From assembly GCF_026210795.1 (NCBI RefSeq), contig NC_089431.1, positions 5,580,001-5,644,000 on the forward strand: DNA of 64,000 nt, given 5' to 3'. The notes beneath the pieces are model-generated. The model was not told the origin of the DNA. It made no database searches and saw only the letters and a program-made list of their open reading frames with translations. The position numbers were made by a program, and so were the translations under genes. The stretch comes from Rhizophagus irregularis (taxonomy: Eukaryota > Glomeromycota > Glomeromycetes > Glomerales > Glomeraceae). How positions within the stretch are numbered: position 1 is the first letter of the stretch; each line of letters begins with the position of its first letter. This document shows, one piece after another, positions 50,179 through 60,498 of this stretch.

Positions 50179-52568
50179 ATGTTTCGAATATCTAGAATAT
50201 TAAAAATTTTATTTTCATTATTTTCATTTAAATTTATATTAACTTTATGGATTATAATAAACATTTTAAATAAAGTTCAATCCCAATTTACGCTTAAAAG
50301 AAGGTTTACACATAATGCTCATTTAATTGATAATAAATTATGGTTTTTCGGTGGGGGGACTATGATAAATGGAATACTTTCTCCAACTGGAGATGTATTT
50401 TATATAGATTTAACAAAACCATTTGATACGACTAATGTTCCATATGTAGCAAAAGCGGCAAGTCCATTTTCATGTGCGTGGTGTCTAAGTGCTATTGGGG
50501 GAGTTAATCAATCAAAAATATTTTTCTTTGCAGGACTGATGGTTAGACAAGATTTACCTAATGTTTTAACGACTTCAATGATATATTCTTTTGATATTAA
50601 GACTCAAACGTGGTCACCAGCACCGGCAATGAAAGGAATGGCATATACTAGACGTAGAGAATTACAGCCTGTTACTGATAAAGATGGAAAAATTTATATG
50701 TTTGGTGGTGGATCTGATATGTTGTTGGGCTTTCAAACTATTCAAGTCTATAATACTATGAGTATTTTAAATTCTGTTGATAACACTTGGACTGCGGGGC
50801 CTCTAATTAATCCTCCTTTGTCTAAAATTGACTATACTGCTACTTTATTACCAAATGGAGATATTGTCTATATCGGTGGTTCGCAAACTGACGTGAATGC
50901 AATTCATTTTGATGTCATTAGTATGAATAAGGTTAGTTTCAAAATATTTTGCTATCGCTACTACTAAGGTTTGACTAATAAAATTTTATTTTAATACCCT
51001 TTTTTTTAAGATTGATATATACGATACAATTGGAAATACTTGGTCAACAATGGTAATTATATGTAAATAATTATCGATAAATTTAATATTTATTATTAAC
51101 GTATTAAACAATTAATTTAGACAGCAACCGGGGAAACGATTACAGAAAGAACGGGTCATACAGCTGTATTAAGTATGTCAATTCTGATATATATAATTCA
51201 AATAAAAAGGATATTATTTACTTATCATCGCTTTTTTTTTTATCTCAATTTATAGATAAAAAAGGAGAAATAATAATTTTTGGAGGAGTGTATGCGCCAA
51301 CTTTAGTCGCATCTCAACCACAAATTGCTGTATTGGATACTTCAGTTAATCCTTTTCGTTGGTCCATTCCTATTGTAAATTCTAAAGAAATTAATCCACC
51401 ACCTCTCATATTTCATACCGCAAATCTTGTCGAAAATTATATGATTGTTGCTTTCGGTAATTTTTATATATTATTTTTGTAATTAACGTAAATTTGATCA
51501 CTTATATTATACATTTTTTTTCCTAAAATATTAGGAAATATAACCAGAAGCAATGCAAATGAGGGACAAAGCGATCAATTATACGTTTTAGATATAAATA
51601 CTTTCACATGGGTTAAAAATTATAATCCGCTTAATAATTCGATCCCCTTTCAAGAACCACAATCAAGCAAATCTTTGGATAAAACGATGATCATTATAAT
51701 AGTAGTTATAGTGGTTGTTATTTTTATCGGTGTTGCAATTGGCGTAATAATTTATCGTCGTAAAATTAAACAATTAGATGATAAATTAACGGTATATCAA
51801 CCTTACATTGTGGATCAGCAAGTTCCCGCATCTCAAATAGACTCTGAGAGTATTTACACATCAAGTAGTAATGTTCCAGTGACATCAAAAGATATTAATC
51901 AATTTAATAGAGATATCAAGCAACTACCAAGTATACCAAGTAATTCAAGTGGGATTTCATCTGTTAATCATAATTATGCTAGTGCTAATATAACACATGG
52001 TGCTAATGATACTAATCACTATGTCAGTAATGATACAGTACGTCAATATGTGGATAATAATAATAATAATCTGGCTCACCAATATGCTAGTAACAATAAT
52101 ATAACACGTCAATCTTTGGGTAATAAAAACAATGTGGCTCATCAGTATGCTAGTAATAATAATACGATACGCCAAAGTGTGGGCGGTAATAATAACAATG
52201 TGGCCCATCAGTATGCTAGTAATAATAATACAATACGTCAAAGTGTGGGAGGTAATAATAACAATGTGGCTCATCAGTATGCTAGTAATAATAATACAAC
52301 ACGTCGAAGTGTGGGCGGTAATAATAACATGGCACATCAATATGCTAATAATAATAATAACACGACACGCCAATATGCTGGTAATAATAATACAGCACAT
52401 TATAATACTGATACTAATATAGCACCGTCTCATGAAAGGTTTAATTTACCTCCTGATCAACCTTATCGTGTTGTTATGATGAACACTGAATCTGGTGAAA
52501 TGTATATCCCACCAAATGCACAAACCACTTCCAATTATAATAATTTAAATAGATTTTCACAACAATAA
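50179..52568 (+). CDS. Kelch-repeat type I membrane protein (copy 2)
   Basis: Five exons: 50179-50931, 51011-51052, 51121-51172, 51256-51456 and 51535-52568 (693 aa, all phases consistent). Residues 1-36 are a long signal peptide ending KVQS. Kelch blades follow (NKLWFFGGGTM, KIYMFGGGSD, GDIVYIGGSQ, EIIIFGGVYA). One transmembrane helix lies at about 400-422. A cytosolic tail of about 270 residues is dominated by Asn, His, Gln and Tyr with a 22-residue tandem repeat (NNNVAHQYASNNNT type). Compared with copy 1 it has one extra intron (51173-51255) inside what is a single exon there, and a wholly different tail. The 42-nt exon is conserved in both. Likely a surface propeller protein with an intrinsically disordered, possibly aggregation-prone tail. 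Confidence 0.88.
52051..52401 (+). repeat. 66-bp coding minisatellite
   Basis: About five copies of a 66-bp unit (core AATGTGGCTCATCAGTATGC, then AATAAT runs) in frame with the Kelch copy 2 tail. The three central copies are nearly identical, so copy number is probably still changing. An antisense frame (51957-52433) is open only because of the repeat. Confidence 0.85.
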
Positions 52569-55500
52569 AAATAAGGAACGAATTTGGGTCGAGAGGATTA
52601 AAAATATGTTATATAGAGTAATTATATATTAGTCGATTGTATTATATGAACTATTTGTATTTTATTGTTTATATGTAAATTAAGTGTACGACTCCCGTAA
52701 ATTAGCTAATTTATTTATTTGTATTATTAATTTAAATTGAACAATAAAAAGAAAAATATTTAAATTCCTTTAGTTTTTTTTTGTTTAACTAAGCAGAGAG
52801 AGCATTTAAATCAATTATTATAAAGAATTATTTCATTATTTCCCTATACTAAGTAATCACCACTATTAAAACATTTTACATTCTTCAGTCGCCAATGAAA
52901 TTTTTCATTCCAGTCTTAATTTTCGACTTGACCGGAATTAATCAATTGAGCTACTGGTGGTACAGTACGTTAGGTAGGATTTCATTTTCAATGCTAGCAT
53001 ATCTAAAAAAATTTTCCCATAATTTATAGTACATCTATTTTCAAAAATACTTTCCTTTTAGAATTGTGATTATTTTTTTGCTAATAAATAATTACTTAAT
53101 CATCAACTCCTTTCGCGATTTGTCATCTTAGTACTGAAACGAGTTTTTATAATTATTCTCACGACGATGTCCAAAATAATCTTAAATAAAACTTATAAAT
53201 TGTCTAACAATTATAAAATCTCACATTTCCCGAATTACTTCATCCGTCACTTGTCTTAGTCATCAAAATGGCTTAGAATGGTCGAATGGGCTCATTGAGC
53301 AAGATTATGTCGCAACTCGCTATTATGTAATTTCGCCTCTTTAAGTTAAAAGTAAATGTGTACTCTTCTAGTTTTTCACCAATTACGCATGAAAGAAATT
53401 TTATTAACAATCACCTTTTTTTTTTAAAAAAAATATATATATAATTGTATTTATATTCATAAGATCCAGACTATGCTGTGATGTAATAGGTTCAACTCAA
53501 TTATTATACTTTTCGAGTTTAGTCGATAGTTAAATTAATTGTGAAATCCGGCATAACTAAATCTAGATAGTAGACATAAGCTAAAGCTAGCACCAAATAG
53601 TAACAAATAAAATTATTTATCTGTAAAAACTTTATTTTTCCGAAATGACGAAAGGAGATTCATTAGAAAAATTTTATTATATAATCCAAAATATAGCGAT
53701 ATAGAAATTTTATGTTAGAATATATTTATATGGAATCAGTTAAAGAAGAATCTTTAACAAAAGAGAACACGGTTGAAGTTTTTACACTGAAAATTATTTA
53801 TTATTATGTATAAAGTTAATAATACTAATTTTGTTCACTGGAATTATTATTGACTAAAATTGAGGAAATGGTACCATTAACAGATGATAATAATTTACCT
53901 TAATTTTATTGGTTGAACTAGTAGCATCAATTTCATTAAATGATATTGATTGTCTATTAGAGGTTTTCGATATCTTCTATCTTTTACACGGAAATTTGTA
54001 CGAGCGACTATTTATCGTAGTATACAGTATATATAAAAATGTTAATTGCTACCATTTTCAGTGAAACGTTCATTTGGCGAAATGGAATTCGACGAAATGG
54101 AAAAATGCACTTTCGACGAAACGTCCTTTTGGCGAAACGTCCCTTCGGTGAAACTTCCCGTTAATGTATCGAAATTAGCTGACTATTAAAATCATGCATT
54201 ATTGCAACCTTTGAAAAAGTGACGAATACATTATTACATTAATAATACCGTATCGTATCGTTGGGACCCAAATCAATTTACTGATTTAATAATTGAATTA
54301 TAACCAAGGGAATATTTTTGCGTCACTGCATATGGCGAATTAAGATTTTTGGTCATTTTATACCGGATGTTGATTATATATAAGAAGTCATTGCTTTTAT
54401 TATAAAGTATTCACAAACTGGAACACCGCATTTTTCAATATTCATTTTATCTTACGTAAAAAAAATGTGGTGTTTATCGTTATACTTTCTTATATTTTAC
54501 AGAGGAGTTAAGATATCCACATTTCACTCTCGAAATATGATTCAAATCCACCGATCCAAGTAGATCCTCAAACACTTTCTCTTCGCCCTTAGTGTCTAAC
54601 ACCAGTGGCATCACTTCTTGTCGGAATTTTTTACAAGCCTTGATTTGTGAGTTAAAATATACTGTATATAGTCATCAACCATTTAAATTTGGCTTATAAT
54701 CACTCTTAATAGCAAAATCTTAAATAAAGTTATATTGTAAATGACGTGCGGGAAAATAGTGAGGTTTGGGCAAACAAAGGGTTTTCTTGGCGAACATTCA
54801 TAGGAACAGTAGAGAATAACAGATAAAAAGAATTAGAAGGCAACGAAAATACGTGGATTATGCACGGGAGTTGTAGACCAAAAAAAGTTGCTTCAGCTGG
54901 AAAAGAAAATTATAGACTCTCCAAGAAAGATAATTTGTAAGCTTATTTTATTAAAATGAATTTTTTTTTAAAGAATTAATATCAATATTTCATTTTAATT
55001 TTAAATCCAAAAAAATATATGTAATAATATAATTTTTATAACAAAAAAAAATAAATTTATTGTTTTGGTGTTGATCAGTATTCTATTTGTAGTAGTTATG
55101 ATTATTAAAATTTACAAATTTAAGATGATGCCAACAGGTTTTACTAAACATGTTTATATTTTGTATATGTTAAATAAATTTTTAAATATTATTTATTTAT
55201 ACAATTTTGATATTAAATTAAATGATTAAAAGAAAAACTATTTATTTTATCTTCATACCGGTATTTGTTTCTTACTTCTTCGTATATTTAAACAGTTGAC
55301 TTTTTTTATAAGAGTTTCTAGATTTAGATGCTGCAGGTGTCAGCGCGACGACAATTTGGAAATTTTCTATTTATGTTATACACATTTTTTAAAATAATTA
55401 CAAAAATTTTTTTTTTAAAAAAAAAAAAATAAAATTGATTGATTTGGCGAAATCGGAGTCTTTTCATGTCGGTGAAATGGCTACCCGCGAGTTGATTGTT

Positions 55501-55927
55501 AGTCGTACCATAACCGGTGATTTAATAATTTAACCCATGATAAATGAAAATCTGATAAATTTCTGTTTATGTTATTGATTTTAATTATTATCATTGAATA
55601 ATAATAAAAATAACTGATAAATATTTGTAAATGTTATACGTAAAAGGAAGTTGCCCTTGAAATGCGTAGTTTTGTAAATTTTATCTGTAATACAAAGAAA
55701 ACAAGGCGTATTTGCTTAGGAAAGTTAGTATGCCAACAGTTTATATGGCGCATTTGGCGCAGCCGTCCTAAATAATCATCGATCTGTTTCACTATCATGA
55801 GACATAATGTTTGATTGTCATATTACTAAATCCGTCAATAAATGAAACCAATTAGTCAATAAATATGGGATGGTTTTATGTTTTTATTCTTTTTTCTTTT
55901 TAACTCGTTAACACATCTGAAAAAAAA
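52569..55927. other. Long intergenic region, degenerate GGCGAAA repeats
   Basis: No gene seen in 3.3 kb. At about 54060-54160 the word GGCGAAACGTCC or a variant (TTCGACGAAAC) occurs six or so times, with related words at 55443 and 58978. This looks like an old dispersed repeat. Otherwise AT-rich. Confidence 0.4.
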
Positions 55928-57295
55928 ATGATTCTCGACTTTATAAATAACTTAATAAATGAAAATTTTCCGACTAGTTCATCGTCGAACGATGACTGTG
56001 AAAATTTAGAAGCTGGAAAAGTTTACGATGATACTAGCGGAGGAACTTTGAGTGATAGATTTTCGCTTCATGTTGTACCGGTCGATGAAAAGAATAATTT
56101 ATTTATAAATAGAATCTCTTATAATACACAAACTAACGCTTATTATGAGAATGGAATTTTATCTAATAAATATTTAAAGAAATGGGCGGAAGGAACTTAT
56201 CAATGGGATAATATTAAATTAAAAATTGAATATGATTGGAAGAAAATATATTTAGCAAGAGTTCCTGATACCGAAAAAAGAACTCCTATCAATGAAATAA
56301 TGAATGATGATGGTGAAATTTCTTGGAAATTTGATTATCGTATTGGTAGTTACATTATTAATTCTCTTATTTTAAGATTATCATTTGGTACTTTTGATAA
56401 TTCTGCGAGCGTTCAATGGTTTATTAAACCATTACCCACGATGAAAAATCCAGACCCAGGTTGGAAATTAATTCAAGTTAATACATCTGGTCAAAATGTA
56501 AATGAGATAGTTGATGTTAGTCAATTTGTTAAAGATGAATATGGTTTTATATTACAAGTTCGTTTAAGTGGCGGTGACGAATCTCCAATTAAATGGCAAA
56601 AATCTCAATTATTTAGACAAAATTTTAGTGTATTGGATAAAAATTTAGAAGCTGAAAATGATGAAACTTTTGGATTGGACGTTAATGTTGAATTAAAACC
56701 TGATGTTATTGTCGACCCTTTAATAAAATTATCGGGTTTGAATGATTCAACGCGTGATTTTGTTATCCATTATGAATTTTCGGCTGATGATTACCAAATT
56801 ATTTCAAGTTCTAGCTCTCTCGATAAGGAAATCGACAAAGAGGAAACCGATAAGGAAGAAATCGATAAGGAGGAAACCGATAAGGAGGAAATCGATAAGG
56901 AACCTAAGGATCTTCATGTTCACTCAGAGTTATTATCAAATCATTTTAGTAAATTATTGGAATCAAAAATGGGTGAATCACAAGACAAATCAATCACTTT
57001 GAATGATTCTGATATTTCTTATGAATCATTAGAAATTATTCTTAATTATCTTTATACTGGTAAACTTCCAATCATTGAAAGTTATGATAATTGGATCACA
57101 TTATTTTGTGATGCTTCTAAATTTTTTATACCTACTTTAGTTCAAAGATGTGAGATGGAATTAAGAAGTTATTTGAATCATGATAATTTAAATGAGGTTA
57201 AAACCATTGCTAATGAATATGGTGCTGAGCAATTACTACGATATTGTGATAATTTTGAACCACCATTAAGTCAACAGTTGATTGAAATTAGTTAA
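55928..57295 (+). CDS. PAW-like domain fused to BTB (copy E)
   Basis: Single exon, 455 aa. Residues about 45-232 match the order of motifs in the C-terminal PAW domain of peptide:N-glycanase: a YENGxxS segment, W93, DWKKIYLAR (103-111), ISWKFDYRIGSY (131-142), ASVQWFI (160-166), VSQFVKDEYGFILQVRLSGG (197-216) and WQKSQLFRQ (223-231). In PNGase the domain binds high-mannose glycans. Residues 299-326 are a DKEE(I/T) repeat encoded by a 24-bp tandem repeat (56820-56905). Residues 328-430 are a BTB fold (VHSELLSNHF, ILNYLYTGKLP). BTB proteins commonly recruit Cullin-3, so the protein may be a glycan-reading ubiquitin ligase adaptor; that is inferred. There is no transglutaminase core, so it is not itself a glycanase. 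Confidence 0.8.
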   Translation: MILDFINNLINENFPTSSSSNDDCENLEAGKVYDDTSGGTLSDRFSLHVVPVDEKNNLFINRISYNTQTNAYYENGILSNKYLKKWAEGTYQWDNIKLKIEYDWKKIYLARVPDTEKRTPINEIMNDDGEISWKFDYRIGSYIINSLILRLSFGTFDNSASVQWFIKPLPTMKNPDPGWKLIQVNTSGQNVNEIVDVSQFVKDEYGFILQVRLSGGDESPIKWQKSQLFRQNFSVLDKNLEAENDETFGLDVNVELKPDVIVDPLIKLSGLNDSTRDFVIHYEFSADDYQIISSSSSLDKEIDKEETDKEEIDKEETDKEEIDKEPKDLHVHSELLSNHFSKLLESKMGESQDKSITLNDSDISYESLEIILNYLYTGKLPIIESYDNWITLFCDASKFFIPTLVQRCEMELRSYLNHDNLNEVKTIANEYGAEQLLRYCDNFEPPLSQQLIEIS

Positions 57296-58099
57296 AGATT
57301 TAATCTTATTAAAATTTTAAGCATCTTAAGATAGTAACATTATTTTTATTTATTTTATTTTTTTATTTTTATTTTTATTTTTTTTATCTTTCGTTAAAAT
57401 AACAAAATTTATTTATGTTATTATAAACGGACATTTGTAAATTTTCTTTTTCTTTCATTTTTTTTTTCTAAATAGTTTTTTCACATTTCGCGATTTACTT
57501 ATTTTTGAAAAATATTATCATGAGTATTATTATTACTAGCGTATACTCTTTTAGAATGCATGTTTTTAAATAAAATCAAATTTTTTAAAAAATATTCTCG
57601 GCAATGTTGTTATGTGAATGAAGTTGTGGTGATTTTATGGCTAAACTAATAAAATCGACGCTAGCGCCCGTATTATCTATTATCTTTCTACGATTAGATG
57701 ATGTTTTTTAAAACAGACGTAACGCATCAACAAATGGAGGTTTACACGTTTGATATTCTAGCGGAATTTATTATACCAGTGTTTCTGAGAAGTATAGTGA
57801 AATCACGTCATCAATTCTACGTATCATGTGATTCTTATTTTTCTTTATTGTTTATATCTTGTCATCAACTGAAATCTTTCTAATTTACAAACCCAAATAA
57901 AGCTTTACCAGAAAATCCTGAACAGCGAAAAGTGAATACAGAGTGATTCTTCAATATTAATCAAAATTTAGTAATGTATATACAGTATCCTGTATAGGTA
58001 TTCATAATTGTATTGAAGCTCAATCAGGCGTAATATCGCGTAAAATTTACAATCAATCTTCAAATAATTCATTCAATTTGGCTGAAATCAGATTGGATC

Positions 58100-58675
58100 A
58101 GATCGCATAAAAGAGAAGGAAGTCAGCATTGACAAATTACCAAGATTCTTCCTCGAGTATGTAGAGTTTGAATGATCCAGAAGTTACTCTGATACTTTAG
58201 CAACTGAAATCAGTAATGAGGAATTTGATAGTTGATCACTGTTCACTATTGATGAAGCCGAATTGTTAATGCATGTAACGTAGCATTGACAGTAGAAGAT
58301 GATGGACAAGCTCATATATTAGATCATTAGGCAGCTTTTCGGATTTATGGTCGTCAACGACCTCAAATATGGCCTTCTCACGATGTATATTTGAACATGA
58401 TTTTTTTTGTCAGGATGACCAGTAGTTCATCACACTTGAATGTTTGTATTATTATGAAATATATCTATAACTAATCTGACTACACCTAACACTGATGAGG
58501 ATGACAATGATGGGATGATGATGATGATGATGATGGAGATAAAGAGACAACGGCCATCAGGTTCTAGGAGGAGTGCACTTAAGAAGCAATCACTCGAAAC
58601 ATGTCAAGAAAAGCAAAAGAAACATAGTGATGATGAATTTCTCAATAATATGAAAAATTATAGACGTAGCTAAAC
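58100..58675 (+). pseudogene. Broken CRN/kinase-like fossil
   Basis: Coding-like remnants (for example FGFMVVNDLKYGLLTMY and a basic tail SGSRRSALKKQSLETC) recall the kinase-like C-terminal domains linked to Crinkler-type proteins in AM fungi. The copy is clearly broken, with several breaks, and looks old. Family assignment is tentative. Confidence 0.3.
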
Positions 58676-59239
58676 CTTTTTGATGATCGCTGGTAAATAT
58701 AACCATATTTTCTAGTGTATTCTTTTAAAAAGTTGGAAAAGTCCATCATAATTTGTTAATAAGTAGTTTGATGTACTCAAAAACTCAACTTATATAATTA
58801 TTTTATCACCAAATACATTAATTACGCGTATGATCTAACTATTCTTTGTTAGCATGTTTTTATGCATCATAATCTTCTTAGATAATTATAATTTTTTTTA
58901 AAAGACAGATTAAAAGTTTAAATCATAGATGTAAAGGATCCTAGTAAAAAAAAAGCCTCAATTTTTCGCTACTTCCATTTCGACGAAACGTTTAAGGTTC
59001 AGATACCCAAATCAATCAATAAAAACTATGATGAAAAGGACCAGAAGATTCATGATAAGTTCAGTGAGTTTAAAATGCAAATGCATTTACAGCCATAACA
59101 ATAGCTCAGGTATTTTATCGACTTTATTCCGGAAATAAAAAAATCAGCTCACATTATTAGAAATTTCGATTTAGAACTTAAGTCGTCTAGAAATGTCGAT
59201 CGTACGTCATTTATGATGTCATATGTCATTTTGATAAAA

Positions 59240-59247
59240 TATAAATA
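59240..59247 (+). promoter_or_regulatory. Probable TATA box of copy F
   Basis: TATAAATA lies 49 bp before the ATG at 59296, followed by a pyrimidine tract (TTTTTTCTTTTTTTTTT). This is the usual fungal order of TATA element, pyrimidine-rich start region and ATG. Confidence 0.4.
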
Positions 59248-59295
59248 CACGAAAAAAATTTTTTCTTTTTTTTTTTACTGAATCATTTCGTCAAA

Positions 59296-60498
59296 ATGTA
59301 TCTTAATATTATGTATAATATGTTAAAAGAAAATTCTTCAAGTAATAGTTTATCAAATGGAAATTTAAACAACAACTCTAATATATATTATAATAATAAT
59401 GAAAATTCTTTATACGAACCTATAGAAACCGCCGAAGTTTATGATGAAACTAATGGAGGAATATTTTGTGATAAATTTTTACTTCATGTTATACCAATTA
59501 AAATGAATAATAATAATAATTTATATAAGAATAGAATATCATATAATACAAAAACCAATGCTTATTATGAAAATGGTATTTTATCTAATAAATATTTAAA
59601 AAAATGGAAAGAAAGAACTAATGATATAGAATTGATAAATGATGATGATGGAGAAATTTCTTGGAAATTTGATTATCGTATTGGAAATTATATTATCAAT
59701 TCTATTGATTTAAGATTACCACTTGGTATGTTAAATAATTCTGCAAGTATTCAATGGTTTATTAAATCATTACCCACGATGAAAAATCAAAATCCAACAT
59801 GGAATTTAATTCAATTTAATCAAAATATACATCATGTAAAAGAGATCGAAGACGTTACTCGATTTGTTAAAAATGAATATGGTTTTATATTAATGGCGCG
59901 TTTAAGAGATGATGATGAAAAACAAGATTTGAATAAATTAATATTTTTCAGGGACATTGATGATGAATCTTTTGGATTTGATGTTAGGGTGGAATTAAAA
60001 CCTGATATTATTATTGATCCTTTACCAGAATTACTTTTTTCGGATTATGAATCAATAAATGATTTTATTATTCATTATGAATTTTCTACTGAGGATGATC
60101 AAAATATTGGAAGTTCTGGTAATTCTAATAAGAAATCTAGGGAATTTCATGTTAATTCCAAGATATTATCAGAAAGATCAGATTATTTTAATACGTCAAT
60201 TAAATCAAACGATAAAACACTCGTATTAACTAATACTGATATTCCTTATAATTCATTAAAAATTATTATTAATTATCTTTGTACTGGTACACTTCCAAAT
60301 ATTGAAAGTTATGATAAATGGATTACATTACTTCGTTATTCTTCTAAATTTCTTATACCTACTTTAATTCAAAGATGTGAGAAGGCATTAAAAGGTTATT
60401 TGAATCATGATAATTTATGTGAGGTTGAAAATATTGCTAATGAATGTGATGCAAAACAATTATTACGATGTTGTCAGAATTTAAACTGTCTTAATTGA
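59296..60498 (+). CDS. PAW-like/BTB protein, shortened PAW (copy F)
   Basis: Single exon, 400 aa, paralogue of the gene at 55928. After an Asn/Ser-rich start (1-40), the PAW-like part (about 60-235) keeps YENGILSNKYLKKW, ISWKFDYRIGNY and VTRFVKNEYGFIL. It lacks the roughly 32-residue piece with W and DWKKIYLAR, and the WQKSQLFRQ segment is reduced to LNKLIFFRD. BTB about 282-385 (FHVNSKILSERSDYF, IINYLCTGTLP) is intact. The acidic DKEE linker of copy E is absent. The missing PAW pieces are the most conserved in PNGases, so glycan binding is doubtful here even if the BTB works. Both copies read in the same direction 2 kb apart: a tandem pair. Confidence 0.78.
   Translation: MYLNIMYNMLKENSSSNSLSNGNLNNNSNIYYNNNENSLYEPIETAEVYDETNGGIFCDKFLLHVIPIKMNNNNNLYKNRISYNTKTNAYYENGILSNKYLKKWKERTNDIELINDDDGEISWKFDYRIGNYIINSIDLRLPLGMLNNSASIQWFIKSLPTMKNQNPTWNLIQFNQNIHHVKEIEDVTRFVKNEYGFILMARLRDDDEKQDLNKLIFFRDIDDESFGFDVRVELKPDIIIDPLPELLFSDYESINDFIIHYEFSTEDDQNIGSSGNSNKKSREFHVNSKILSERSDYFNTSIKSNDKTLVLTNTDIPYNSLKIIINYLCTGTLPNIESYDKWITLLRYSSKFLIPTLIQRCEKALKGYLNHDNLCEVENIANECDAKQLLRCCQNLNCLN

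Larger units (their letters stand above)
57296..59295. other. Intergenic with a kinase-like fossil
   Basis: No working gene. Aside from the fossil listed separately, it has a GATGATGAT microsatellite near 58510 and a 61-codon frame at 57698 without coding character. Confidence 0.4.

Noticed and set aside
51957-52433. 158-codon antisense frame opposite the Kelch tail
   Set aside because: Open only because the 66-bp coding repeat lacks stops in that frame; the sense frame has the full gene context.
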